Positions 1 through 12,350 of a stretch of 64,000 bases of DNA are shown here, in pieces (the first letter of the stretch is position 1; each line of letters opens with the position of its first letter). Position numbers and translations under genes: made by a program. The stretch spans positions 1,652,677 through 1,716,676 of the forward strand of contig JANPYM010000012.1 of assembly GCA_025890175.1 (NCBI GenBank), given 5' to 3'. The notes under the pieces are model-generated. The model was not told the origin of the DNA. It made no database searches and saw only the letters and a list, made by a program, of their open reading frames with translations. This DNA is from Ciborinia camelliae. Lineage: Eukaryota; Ascomycota; Leotiomycetes; Helotiales; Sclerotiniaceae.

Positions 1-1400
1 CTTTTTTAATTAAAAACAAAAAATATATTTATATATATTAATTAATAATTAATAAATAAATAAAAAATAATTTATAAAATATTAATAAATATTTAATAAA
101 TTTATTAAAATTATATTTATATTAAAAAAAATAAATATTATAATTATAATAATTTTTTTAATATTATAAGATTTATATATTAGATTAATATATTTTGTTT
201 TGTAAATTATAATAAAAATAATTAAAATATATTTTTTTTAATAAAAAATGAAATAATTTTATATTTTTTTTTTTTTAATAAAATTTGTTTTTATATTATT
301 ATATTTTTATTAATAATAAAATAATTAATTAATATTAAAATAAAATTGTTTAAATAATAAATTATAAAGTTTTTTTTTATAAATATATTTATTATATAAT
401 AATAAAAAATTATTAGAAAATAAATATTTTTGATTTATAATATTATTTTCTTTTAATATTTTTTTAATTTTATAAAAATTAATTAATTTTGTATAATAAA
501 AATAAATAAATTTAATAAAAATTATAAAAATATTTACAAAATATTAAATAATTATTATAAAAAAAATAGAAAAAAATATAATATTAATAAAAAAATTAAT
601 TAAAAAAAAAGTATAAAAAAATATAAAAAATAATATTAATAAAAATTAAGAATTTGAATTTTGAATTATAAAAACAAAAATAATATAAATATTTTAAATA
701 ATAAAAAATATAAAATTTAATTATTTAATAAAAAAATTAATAAAATTTTTATTTTTTTATATTAAAAAAAAAATTTTAAATATAAAAATTTCAAAAATAA
801 AATTATTAAAATAATCTTTAATATTTAATTAGTATTTATTAAATATTTATAAAATTTTTAATAAATTAAAAAAAATAAAGTAATATAAATATATAATATT
901 AAAATATATTTTATTTAAAATTAATATTTTATTAATAATATAAATTTTAAATTAATAAAAATAAATTATTATTTAAAAATTGTTGTTTATATAAAAAAAT
1001 AATTATAGGAATATAAATTAAAAAAATATTTTAATATATATAAATAATAAATTTTAATAAATAAAATTTTTTGAGTAAAACGTTTTAAAGGAAAAAGTTT
1101 TATTATAAATTTAAAAATAATAAAAACAAAAAAAATATTTGGATATAAAATTTAGATTTAAAATTAATATATTAATAATTGTTAGCATTCGATATCGATT
1201 GATGGCGAATCTTTAATATAATATTTAATTTATAAAATATTAATATATATAAAAACAGGTTTTTATAATTAAACGAAAAAGATTTCGAAAATTCGCAAAA
1301 CTTTATATTAAATAAAATATTATTATTTAAATAATAATTAATAATATATTATTAATTATTTAAAAAAAAATAAAAATTTTATTTAAAAAATAATAAAAAG
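1..1400. repeat. Extremely AT-rich block (RIP-like AT isochore edge)
   Basis: Nearly all bases are A or T, in long A and T runs with no coding ORF and no recognisable gene. The few C and G residues cluster in the right part (about 1080-1310) and many sit in CpG, for example in cattcgatatcgattg near 1187. Repeat-induced point mutation in filamentous ascomycetes removes CpA/TpG and leaves CpG, so this pattern fits a heavily RIP-mutated repeat at the edge of an AT-isochore or subtelomere. That is an inference. A mitochondrial insertion is less likely because no mitochondrial gene or tRNA can be read. Confidence 0.6.
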
Positions 1401-1452
1401 TTTTAAAGCCATTATTGATCTAATTGATTCCTTGTATTTTCTATCTTAACAA

Positions 1453-1806
1453 TATAAATATAAATGTAAATATAAATGTAAATATAAATGTAAATGTAAA
1501 TATAAATGTAAATATAAATATAGATGTAAATGTAAATATAGATGTAAATGTAAATGTAAATATAAATGTAAATATAAATATAGATGTAAATGTAAATATA
1601 GATGTAAATGTAAATGTAAATATAAATGTAAATATAAATATAGATATAAATGTAAATATAAATGTAAATATAAATATAAATATAGATATAAATGTAAATA
1701 TAAATATAAATGTAAATGTAAATATAGATGTAAATATAGATATAAATATAAATGTAAATGTAAATATAGATATAGATATAAATATAGATGTAGATTTAAA
1801 TATATA
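1453..1806. repeat. AAATGT/AAATAT hexamer array with a 60-bp higher-order repeat
   Basis: The block alternates the hexamers AAATGT and AAATAT, with occasional AGATGT or AGATAT. The 60 bases at 1501-1560 recur exactly at 1561-1620 and begin again at 1621 before diverging. The array is open in one plus frame, giving only Asn, Val, Ile and Asp, which is a by-product of the repeat and not evidence of a protein. Confidence 0.9.
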
Positions 1807-1838
1807 ACAAATATAATGTGTTAATAAAGTCTATATAT

Positions 1839-1873
1839 CTCCCTCTCTCTCCCCCCCCCCTCTCTCTCTCTCC
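1839..1873. repeat. Polypyrimidine CT/C tract
   Basis: An uninterrupted C/T run containing a stretch of consecutive Cs lies between the hexamer array and the C-rich satellite. It marks an abrupt change from AT-rich to C-rich low-complexity sequence. Confidence 0.85.
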
Positions 1874-1884
1874 ACACTGCATAT

Positions 1885-2000
1885 ATAAAAACCCCAAAGA
1901 CATTCCATTCCAACCTATAAAACCCCAATCTAAAACCCCATCCTATAAAACCCCAATCTAAAACCCCAACCTAAAACCCCAACCTAAAACCCCAACCTTA
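1885..2000. repeat. Telomere-like C-rich short repeats (AAAACCCCAACCT family)
   Basis: Units such as AAAACCCCAACCT and AAAACCCCAATCT recur about seven times with small changes. They resemble the C-strand of telomeric repeats (CCCTAA in most filamentous fungi) but are not canonical. Possible readings are a degenerate or interstitial telomere tract or a subtelomeric satellite. The position beside the AT-rich block at the window end supports a subtelomeric context without proving it. Confidence 0.6.
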
Positions 2001-2024
2001 GAAGTTCACAAGATTTTACTAGTA

Positions 2025-3085
2025 TACCCACGCCTACCCACGCCTACCCATACATACCCGCATACCCACGCCTACTAATAAAAAGATAGGTAGGTAGATA
2101 GGTAGGGAGGTATGTAGGTAGATGATTATTAATATTATTATTAATATTTATCTTAGTTGAGATCAATCATTAGTATCTTGAAGTAAAGGGGGATCTTGGA
2201 TTAGGGAGGGAGAGAGGGAGATGAAAACGCCAATCCCAAATACGAAGTAAAGCGAATCCCAACCCAGCAAATGAGACAGATCCTCGATATTAAAATCATC
2301 TGAATTAAAATCATCTGAATATCTATCTACCTCCTTCCCTTCCACCCCCCATCATCCAACCCCCTTCCATACATCTCCCATCCCCCATATATCTCCCATA
2401 TATTCCCTATATATTCCCCATATACCTCACTTATCCATCCATTCATTCATTTGCTTTTCCTTTTGCCCTTCCTTTTTCTTTTTCTTTTGCACTTACACTT
2501 ACACTTGCACTTGCATTTACAATTAAAAAAGAAACCCCGAAACCTAACAGACCTTCCTTTCCCTCTCCCTCTTCCCCCCATATACCCCCTTCCCCCTTTC
2601 CCCCCCATATACTCCCCTTCCCCCTTCCCCCCATATACCCCCTTCCCCCTTCCCCCCATATACCCCATCCCTCATCCCCCATCACCCCCATATATCTCCC
2701 ATGATCCTCTATCTCCCCTCCTTCTCCATCCCCCATCCCCCATCACCCACCAACCCACCAACCCACCAAACCAACCCACCAAACCAACCCATCTCAATAA
2801 AAACACCACCATATAAAAAAATAAAAAAAAAATAAATAAATAAACAAACAAAAACACCACCGCATAAATAAGTTTTTCCTACCTACCTACCTACCTACCT
2901 ACTGATGAATACCTATACCTATACCTCCACCTACACCCACCTACCCATCTATCCACCTACCTACCTACCTATACAACAAAAGAAGGAAATTCCACATCCA
3001 TCATTAGCTAATTAGAGAACCTACCTATACCTCCACCTACACCTACCTATCTACCTACCTACCTACCTACACATAGCAAATAAAA
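2025..3085. repeat. Patchwork of simple C/T-rich repeats
   Basis: The segment includes TACCCACGCC repeats (about 2025-2075), TAGG runs (about 2087-2120), C-rich CCCCATATAC repeats (about 2575-2700), CCAACCCA repeats (about 2750-2790) and CCTACC runs (about 2876-2975 and 3020-3075). ORFs across it give low-complexity Pro/Leu or Gly/Glu strings in several frames at once, so none is credible as a gene. Confidence 0.75.
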
Positions 3086-4426
3086 CCTATATATATATCT
3101 CAATAAAGTACCTCAATAAACTACCAAATGAAGCATTTACTATAATATAAATACACCCAACATCATCATTCCATCACTTAAATTCACATCAAACCATAAT
3201 ACATCATAAATTTGATTTAGTTCGTTTCATGTTTCATTTGTGACTATTCTAGTAACCCCATGGCAAGATACGTATCTAATGAAGTACGAAGAGTACCTAA
3301 ACCAAAGTTCGGTCCCTCTTCAACATATAGACGCATCCATTAGGTACTTTGAATATATCCGACCAGCAACTTCGTATGAGCTTTAACAATCTCTGACCTC
3401 CAATCAGTGAACTTCTCTTCGTCTTGCTCTTAACGTTAGCTACCCATCTATTCCATCATGAAACATAACTAAGCTTTGTAAAATGAAACGACAATCAATA
3501 AAGAGACCTCCCCAGAAGCTGCTATTCCCATGTGTGGTCACCCCTATAGTCTCTGAAAAGTATTTCATCCCGATTGTTGTAATATTGTCCCCGAAGATAG
3601 TTGTCAAGAAAAAAATGCAACGTCCCTCCAGATTGATTTCTCGAGTGCCAATCATTCCTCATTACCACATCATCATCATCATCCCCTCTACCACACATAG
3701 TCCGAATATCATCAACGAAAAGCAATGAAAGAGAAGAAAAGAAAATAATAAGTCCATCAAGACAGAATATCTCTGGAAAACAGTGGGCTTGTCAATACAC
3801 AGCAATAAAATTGACGAGGTTCGTGTTTGATTTCTTGTGCCTTGCAATCGCTCGTTTCGGGATCATGATGGATTGATTGTATGGATGACAAAAATATCCT
3901 TCAAAGTATTGAGAGTAGTCGTGATACTTTGAGAGATGGACATCATGTCATCGACATGCCGTTCGATTGTTTGGAGTTCCAATGACGTCGCTCACCAAAT
4001 GTGAGTCATACGTCATGATGAAAACCAAAGTGCTCGAGCCATTAGGAAAGCCAGTAATCGATCCATGAAAACGAAAAAGAAAGCGGTCCATAAAGAGATA
4101 TTTGTTGGAGTGGAGATCGAGCCAAATTCAAGGATGTGTCAATAAACAAGTCTTGTATGGTCAACGATGATTGTTGGTGGGATCAATCCAGACTCAAGCA
4201 GTCGAATGTCGAGTATCGAGATGCGTCTAAGAGAGTCGGTTCAATCCAGGTTTTCAGAGACCATTGCCTGGTGGAGGTGGACCGGCAGAACGTAGGCTAT
4301 TTTAATAACTAAAGCGTCAGCCGTCTATTAGCGTAATGTCCTCTTCGCGGCCAGCGCTATTGAAGCCAAACGCGAAGAACAAAAATAGTTCTGTGCAAAA
4401 GACGATGATGAATATGAGGAGACTTA
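3086..4426. other. Unique-sequence intergenic region, no supported gene
   Basis: This is ordinary-complexity DNA downstream of the casein kinase I gene. ORFs here are short (81 codons or fewer), lack good splice partners and do not look like any family I know. The part nearest the kinase stop (about 4340-4426) may be its 3' UTR or an alternative last exon. Confidence 0.5.
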
Positions 4427-5806
4427 CTAGTGACCGGTTCCTTCTGGGGCTTGTCCTTGTTGTTGAATGGGGGTGACAGTCTTGCGTTGTCTGCCCGGGG
4501 CGGTGACTCCAGCGGTGGCCTGAGCACTGGTTTGAACCTCAGCCGGGGCCTTCTCGCCTTCTTGCGGCTTGATTTGTTGCTGGGCGTTCTTTTGGTATTT
4601 GTAAACGGTCCAGTCGAAGACGTAATCATATTGGAAACCTTCACGAACGAAAAGATCGCGGAAGATCTTTCGGAGGTAAGAGTAATCCGGCTTGTCATCG
4701 AATCGGAGGGAACGGGTGTAGTTCAAGTAGATGGCGAACTCATTTGGGAAGCCACGGCAGAGGACTTCGGTTGGGGTCGTCATCTTCTTCTCCATGATAC
4801 GATCATACTTCTGCTTCTTGGTAGCAGCCTTGAGACCTTGCCATGGGAGGGAACCACGACAAAAGTAGAGCATGACGTATCCGAGGGATTCCATGTCATC
4901 ACGACGGGATTGCTCTGTAACAAATGATTAGCGTTGATGATCGTCGCGGGCACATGGAAGAATACGTACCGACACCAAGATGGGTGTTGATCGAGGCGTA
5001 ACGAGCCGTACCGGTCAAGTTCTTGTTCTCACGGTATGGGATGTGGAAGTGAGTCTTGGGGTCTCGGTACTTCTTGGCCAAACCGAAATCGATCACGTTG
5101 ACTTGATTACCACGCTTACCAATTCCCATGAGGAAGTTGTCAGGCTTAATATCACGATGGATGAAGGATTTGGCGTGGATGTACTCGATGCGGGAGATGA
5201 GTTGATCGGCGAGGAGAAGGACCGTCTTCAAGGAGAATTTGCGGTTGCAGAAGTTGAAGAGATCCTCCAAACTGGGGCCGAGAAGATCGAGGACCATGGC
5301 ATTGTAATCACATTCGGTACCGAACCAGCGAACGAAAGGAATACCGACACCACCCGCGAGGGACTTGTAGACGCGGGCCTCATATTCGAGTTGGGGGTGC
5401 TTAGCCTTGACAGACTCAAGCTTGATAGCAATCTCTTCACCAGAGATGATGTTGGTTCCGAGATAGATGTCACCGAAAGAACCACTACCGATCTTTCGAC
5501 CAATGCGGTATTTATTACCAACGCGAAGATCCTAGAAGCGGATAAGAAGTTAGCATCTCATGGCGATGAAGATATGAATTGTTGGTAATGAAAGTGGTGG
5601 TGGAGAAGGAGGATTGTGCCACACTAGCACAAGGCTGTGAGAAATGCCCCAAGGTAAGAGTTTGTGATCATGCCCCATTTTCAAGTTTCCAATCCGAACA
5701 AGTTAGAATCCGACGAAAATAACAAGAATGTGTATATAGAAGGCTGGAAAATGGGAGTATAAACCAGAGGGGATGTTTTTGGCTTAGCACCCACCATAGT
5801 AGTCAT
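4427..5806 (-). CDS. hhp1: Casein kinase I, delta/epsilon (Hrr25/HHP1) type
   Basis: Ser/Thr protein kinase of the CK1 family, which in fungi acts in DNA-damage signalling, vesicle traffic, autophagy and the circadian clock. Three exons were deduced: 5806-5795 (only MTTM), 5531-4970 and 4914-4427, giving 353 residues. The first intron is long (263 bp) and the second is 55 bp. Visible motifs are the glycine loop [18 protein letters not shown] with the ATP lysine, HRDIKPDN in the catalytic loop, DFG, and the CK1-specific [11 protein letters not shown] in place of the usual APE region. The C-terminal tail after the kinase domain is Gln/Pro/Ala-rich, typical of the regulatory tail. The stop codon TAG overlaps a consensus GTAAGT donor, so a spliced alternative tail is possible. 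Family assignment is secure. Confidence 0.96.
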
Positions 5807-7515
5807 CTTGAGAGTTGGACTATGGACTCAGTGTATCGGAAATTCCGATACGAGAGAGTCGGAGGAGGATGGTGATGGTTGAAGGGGATCAGTCGATGAA
5901 GAGATCCAGTCGACTTTAATGGTTTGAAGGAGGAGGGTCAAGTCGGAAAGGTGGAAAGGTGGAAAGGTCGAAAGGTCAACAGGATTGTGGAAGAACAGAC
6001 ACTAGAAGGTAAAAAGGTTGTGTCAGTTTTGGTTGTGGGTTCAATCTATGTTTTTTTTTGGTTTAAGAAGGGAGCGGTGTGTGGGAGGATGAATTCAAAT
6101 AGATTTGAAAAGCCAGAGGGAATTAAGTCGGCTAACATGAGTAGGCTCCAAGGTGCGTACCACATGAAGAAAGCGAATTAAATTTATCATAAAATTTATC
6201 GAATGACAAAAGTGAATAAGGTGAATAATATCATCTCTGTGAATATGACATGATGTGTACGTACCTCTCTTGATGCTGTTGATCCTGTGATGAAGGAAAG
6301 GATGTCGGAATTTGATGTGTTGGAGATGGATGATCTTGTAGATATGGATGATGTGTAGAAGAATTAAAAAAAAGTCAAAGGGTCTCGATGTTTTGAGTTT
6401 TAAGTTTGAGGTTGAGGAGTTGCCGACCGTAGTAGATTTTGAATCTAACCTTATGATACGGATGGAGGGATGGAGTGTTGGAGGATGGAGGAGGATGGAT
6501 GGATTCGTGGCCTTGTTTGGCTGGCTAAGAGATTGTACAGCCCTGGCGTATGTCCTGACTGTACCTAGGGCCAAGGTATTTTTGGGATTGGGATTGGTAT
6601 TGGGAGATGTGAATGTGAATGAAAGTGGAAGTGTATGGTATTGAATGGAAGAGAAACCAAAGAAGAAAGAGAATGAAGACCTAGGTACCTAGGTATTTGA
6701 ATGTAACCAATAATTCAATCACCCTCTCCTCTCTCTTCCTCTTGATTCTCTTGATGGTAAAAGTGATGAATTTATTATTAGGTATTGATTATTGTAGGCA
6801 GGAAAGTTTTTTGATTATGCTTTTAGATCTGGGTGGATATGAAAGGTGAGGGAGGTAGGTGCCCTCTTATTCGATAGGTGTTGATGATGGTCAGTGCCTG
6901 GGCAGAGACAACTACTTATCTATCCATACAAAAAGAGCCCTTTCTTACCTTTTTCTGGCTAAGGTTGTCCAAAATGGAATGGAATCTGAAGGGCGGTTTT
7001 AAAATGGCAATAACCAAATGATTAACCAGCTGAGAAATCAATCAATCATCAATCATTCATTCATCAATCAATCATAAAACATCAGCCAGCACCACAAAGA
7101 GTTTAGTTTCCCAATATTCCCAATATTCCAACCGAAATATCTCCCATTATAGGAAAGATCAAGATCCGATGTATCAAAAATCCAAGCTTCCCATCACTCT
7201 TGGCATCTGCATCTGCTTACAAAGATAGGTACTTTGTAAGGTACTCAGAGTATAGGATAGCATTGAGGTATTAAAAAAATCCCTCCACCAGCTTATTATC
7301 TGCCTAGGTAGGCATTCCAATTCCATTTGATTTGATTTGATTTCAACTTTCCAATTAATTCAAGCTTAGGTATAGATTCACTCCGCTCCACCAGACCAGT
7401 TCCAGTATCTATCAATCAGGATGGGAACTCTATGGACATCGTGCAATCAATGCTGAGATTACCTTTTCAATGCAAAGACAAGTGCCAATTGAAAGTTCCA
7501 ATAGGATTAAAAAAA

Positions 7516-7645
7516 AAGGTCAGGCTGGTAGGTTAGGTAGGTTAGGTAGGTTAGAAATATTAGAGAGTTCATGCTCTCATTCATTCATTCATTCATTCAT
7601 TCATTGATCAATTCTCTTTCTTTCTTTCTTTCTTTCTTTCTCTTT
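7516..7645. repeat. GGTTAGGTA, TTCA and TTTC short repeat cluster
   Basis: Three adjacent microsatellites occur here: TAGGTTAGG-type units (about 7525-7555), ATTC units (about 7577-7607) and TTTC units (about 7616-7642). They are interleaved with T-rich sequence. An ORF through them encodes only low-complexity residues and is not a gene. Confidence 0.8.
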
Positions 7646-8375
7646 ATTCCTACCTACCTTATTGAAGCAAGCTCAATTGTTAAGCTTGTACTTACCTATA
7701 CTTGTCAGCTTGAACTCAACATAATACAAATAGATGAAGCTGAGCTGCAGATGGTACAGTATTGATTGTATCAACAAAATGAATACATAGGTACAATTCA
7801 TTCATATACAGGTAGGTAGGTATTCTATATTATATCTAGGTAGGTATTCGTATATATATATATATAAATCATAGGTATCTAGATATTTCTTTTCATTTAT
7901 TTCTAGGCATTATCATTATATTCCCATCCCGATACCTACCTATTCTACCCAACCCTACCAAGAGAGGACCCTAGGGTACCCAACTAAAAATCAACATTAA
8001 CATTATTATTATTGGCACAATAAGGTTAACCTAACCTAACCAACCTTACCACCTTACCATCTAACCTACCACCTATCCAACCTTACCACCTTACCTACCA
8101 GCGTTAACCACCTGGGCAGACTAACTTAACTTACCTACCTAGGTAGGTATAATAAGGCGGACTCTTCCTTCCTTACCACCCTTACCTTCCTTACCTTAAT
8201 AAGCGTCCGTGAATCATGCCCAGATTGATCTTCAGGTGCCCTCCCTTCCCCCAGCCAGTGCTCATACCCATACTATACCCACTGAGCTGAGCCACATGAG
8301 CTGAGCCACACGAGCTGAACTGAACTCTGAACTGAACTGAACTGAGCCCCAGTGTATGTATCCCATTTCACTATT

Positions 8376-8700
8376 TGTAGGTAGGTAGGTATGTAGGTAG
8401 GTAGGTATTGATAGATGGAGGGATGGATGAATGGATGGATGGAGGGAGGGATGATGGAGGGAGGGAGGGAGGGATGATGGATGGATTACTTTGAGATTCG
8501 TATTATGTAGGTTGGTAGGTAGGTATGTAGGTAGGTAGTATGTATGTATGTATTATATATGTAGGTTGGTATATATGCGTCCATACAGGTCATGGATAAA
8601 TGGATGGATGAATAATATATCCTTCCAAGGTTCTTTCTTTCTTCCTTCTTTCCTTTCTTCCTTCCTTCCTTTCTTCCTTCCTTCCATACATAGGTAGGTA
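8376..8700. repeat. GGTA, ATGG/GGAGG and CTTC microsatellite cluster
   Basis: The cluster contains TAGG runs (8376-8408), GGATGGAT/GGAGGGAT runs (about 8414-8478), more TAGG/TATG runs (8505-8575) and a TTCC/TTCT run (about 8630-8690). It belongs to the general microsatellite desert. Confidence 0.8.
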
Positions 8701-8912
8701 CATCCATATTGGATAGAGATGCATACCTATCCTCCTCCTCACAGATTCTTATCCAATCTCTATCTAGTTAGGTAGGTAGGTAGGTAGGTGGGTATGTAGG
8801 TAGGTACCTGGTAGGTAGGTATTTAACTACCTACCTACCTATACATACCTACCTACTTATGCATTTGTATATATACATTCATACTACCTCCCTATACATT
8901 CATATATTCATA

Positions 8913-9059
8913 CTACCTATACATTCATACTACCTCCCTATACATTCATACTACCTCCCTATACATTCATACTACCTCCCTATACATTCATACTACCTCC
9001 CTATACATTCATACTACCTCCCTATACATTCATACTACCTCCCTATACATTCATACTAC
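8913..9059. repeat. 21-bp minisatellite, 7 near-perfect units
   Basis: The unit CTATACATTCATACTACCTC plus one base repeats seven times almost without change. Because 21 is a multiple of three, the array is open and reads as a heptapeptide repeat (LPIHSYY) on the plus strand. It lacks a convincing start, flanking coding sequence or splice signals, so it is treated as a non-coding minisatellite. Confidence 0.9.
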
Positions 9060-11166
9060 CTATCTACCTATGCATTCGTATATGTAGGTAAGGTAAGGCG
9101 GGCGGGCGGGGCGGTTATAGGCATTCCAAGTTTGTATTCCAATAGAAGTTTGCATTCAATTTATTGATTCATCAATTCATCGTCTCGTTCCCATTAATAA
9201 GATTCTCTTTTTTATTTATTGGCAATACCTGTAGGTAGGTAGATATGTAGGAGATAGGTATGTAGGAGGTATGTAGGTAGGTAAGGTATATAAAGCCTAG
9301 AACTTCATACGTATGTATAGGTATGTACCTAGGTAGGTAGGCACTTAGGGACCTAAGTTCCAGGTTTGTACGAACAAGATAGGATAAGATAGTAGAATAG
9401 GTAACTGGAGGGAGGTAGCTGGAGGTAATAATTAGTAACGCTGCTTGCTTGCTTGATTGCTTGCTTGTCTACCTAGGTAGGTAGGTAGGTGGTAGGTAGG
9501 TATCCGAATGGATTGGATTGGAGTGTATTGCGTATTGCATAGGATTAGAGGGAAGGAGAGTTTCGGTGTGAGGATTAGGTAGGTAGGTATGAAAGATAGG
9601 TACCTATAAAAGGTATAGAAGGTCTACCTGGGTTGGGTATCTTCTATTGATATCTATCTATCGTATTGCCTTGCCTACCTATATCACAAGGTCAATCAAT
9701 CAATCAATCGATCTGTCAATCAATCGGTCAGTTGTATGAGGTTAGCGAGGAGGTAGGCTTAGACTCTCCCATCTCCCATTTCACCACGGTTCCAAGTTAC
9801 AAGTTACAAGTGATAGTTACAACCAAAGGGGGAGCAGCAGGTGGGCTGGGTTTGGTTTGGTTGCCTCACTCACTCACTTTATTATCAATGAAAAGTTGGT
9901 TGGTTTAGGTTGGTTTGGTTTGGTTTGGTTTTAGATATCTAGTATCTAGGCTATCGAAACTATAATATAATACAATACGCCCTTCCCTTTTATTATTGTA
10001 ATTATAATCAATTATATTCAATCGAGTATATCACATTATATCAAATTAATTTAATTTATATATATGTACATACACACCACCGCTCTATCCTATCCTTTCC
10101 TTCCCTTTCAAGTTTCCTCCATTTATTATTTATAAATTCATTATCTATCTAGATATTTATTACATAGATACCACCTACCTACCTACTTATTATCACATAG
10201 CAAACCAAACCAAGAAAAAACCTTGGAAATCCTTTTCTTATTATACCATACATATCATATCATATCATATTACGGCTAAAATCAAATCATAGATAGAATC
10301 ATTGAATCGGAGTATTAGGTAGGTAGGTAGGTAGTATAATACCAAGTAGATAGTATAATACCAAGAAAAAATCAAGAAAACCCACTCGACCCCTCATTTA
10401 TCTATCTATAAATAGATCTATCACTTTGAACGGAACCCCAATTTTCAGAATTGAGAATTGAGATTCAAGATTCAAGATTCAGATATCGAATAATGTTTAG
10501 GTATCTAGATAGATACTAGATAGATACCTAGATAGATAGGTAGGTAATGTATTTATTACTTACTCACTCACTCACTCTTTTATTTACGGAGAGATGGGTT
10601 CGATGTATATCTATCTAATATAGATATCTAGATAGTTTCTTAGAGATTTATAACAAGTTCGGATTTAATGGATTTGATGGATTGAACGAGATAGGGCATG
10701 ATCTTCATAAGTTATTATAAGATGTTACAAGTTTCCTAGATGCCTATTTGTATGCGGGGTTATACCAGTAAGGGTATGAGATAGATGTATTAGGTGAGGT
10801 GAGGTGAAGTAAGGTTACATCGATAGATCTTTAGGTATCTACCTAGAGGGTAGCAGGTAGATAGATAGATAGCTTCTAGATTTTTATGGAACTCTATGGA
10901 TTTATTGGTTATTTTGGATCGGTGTATTATATTATAATGTAGTGTTTTATAATGTTTTATAAGAAAAATAGATGAAGTTATAGAAATAAGATATATATAG
11001 TAACTAGTAATCCATCACTTAACGATTAACCTTAGATGGATGGATTTATTTATGTTTAGAAATATCTATTTATTTTTATTGGTATTTTATCTAACCTTGA
11101 AATCCCCAATTAACTCCCAATTAATTACTGTCTATATATATAATATAATTTAACTTTAATTTTATT

Positions 11167-11310
11167 AACCTCCTCCATCAACCTCCTCCATCAACCTCCT
11201 CCATCAACCTCCTCCATCAACCTCCTCCATCAACCTCCTCCATCAACCTCCTCCATCAACCTCCTCCATCAACCTTCTTCATTAACCTCCTTCATCAACC
11301 TTCTTTATCA
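11167..11310. repeat. 13-bp minisatellite (AACCTCCTCCATC)
   Basis: Eight perfect copies of AACCTCCTCCATC are followed by about three degenerate copies with TTC changes. The unit length is not a multiple of three, so it is not protein coding. It sits in otherwise AT-rich DNA. Confidence 0.92.
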
Positions 11311-12313
11311 ATCTCCTAACCTTAAACCCTTATAACCTCATAACCTCCTAACCTCACATCATCACCATCATCACCACAACCTAAAAAGTTCCCAAAGATT
11401 TCCTAGAAAGCTTCCAGAAAATAGAAAGTTGAAAACGCAAGAAAGAAAATAAAATGAAAAGAAAGAAGAAGAAAAAGAGACAAATTAAACCCAATCAAAC
11501 AAGTATTCATGCAGATGGGATAGGATGGGTAGGTTGGATATATATCTAGTAGGTAGTAGCTAATAATTATTGGATTATTTTTGATTTTTAATTTTTGATT
11601 TGTTATTTGTTGTTTGTTATTTCTTTTATATATATTGGATAAATCACGTGCCTACAGCGCTAGCTTGCGCTAGCGGGCTTATATAGTTGATCTGTAGCAT
11701 AGTTTTTAAAGCTTCGAGCCAAATACACTGTATACTATAGTACATTTGTTCTCCATCGCCCATGGTGATTCCAATAATATATGTTATATAAGGAAAACAT
11801 ATCATAAGGAAAATCTAATGATTGCATCATCTTAGGGATAATAATCTTATTGCTTCTTACTTTCTACCTTCATTTGCTATCTTGACTTGCTACTTTAACT
11901 TAGACACTGAGAGGAGGAAGGGGGAGAGGGGAGAAGAAGGGGAATGAAACGGGATAGATTCCATCTCAATATAGAATAGAGATAAAAATAAAAATAAAAA
12001 TAAAAGTAGACCTTATATACACTACCAAATACCTACCTATCTATCTACCTAGATATATTATATTACATCTTGGTAGCAGATTCATAATGATCGATTCTTA
12101 TAAGATACCTATCTATAAAAAGGTATATAATATATACCTCTCTATATAAATCTAACAAGCCCATCCATATCATATAAAAGCCCTACTCTTCGCTTTCCTC
12201 TCATCATTCTCAAACCATAGGTCCCGGTCCCTAGGGATTATGTCTCTAAGAACAGAAATACATATACATTCTAAACTCGTATTATTTACACATGCAAAAT
12301 CGCGATATACTGT

Positions 12314-12350
12314 ATAGGTAGGTAGGTAGGTAGGTAGGTAGGTAGGTATA
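12314..12350. repeat. (TAGG)n microsatellite
   Basis: About nine uninterrupted TAGG units, the longest of many TAGG/CCTA runs in this window. Confidence 0.9.

Noticed and set aside
1..1400. Nuclear insertion of mitochondrial DNA
   Set aside because: No mitochondrial gene, tRNA or rRNA motif could be read, and composition is more extreme than usual fungal mtDNA. It cannot be fully excluded without a search.
1424..1807. 127-codon ORF of Asn/Val/Ile/Asp repeats
   Set aside because: It exists only because the hexamer array lacks stops in one frame; there is no promoter, codon-use or family support.
8859..9167. 102-codon ORF with heptapeptide repeats
   Set aside because: A 21-bp minisatellite keeps the frame open; both ends are low-complexity CCTA sequence.
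11167..11310. CRISPR-like array
   Set aside because: Units are 13 bp, directly adjacent and have no spacers; a eukaryotic minisatellite.
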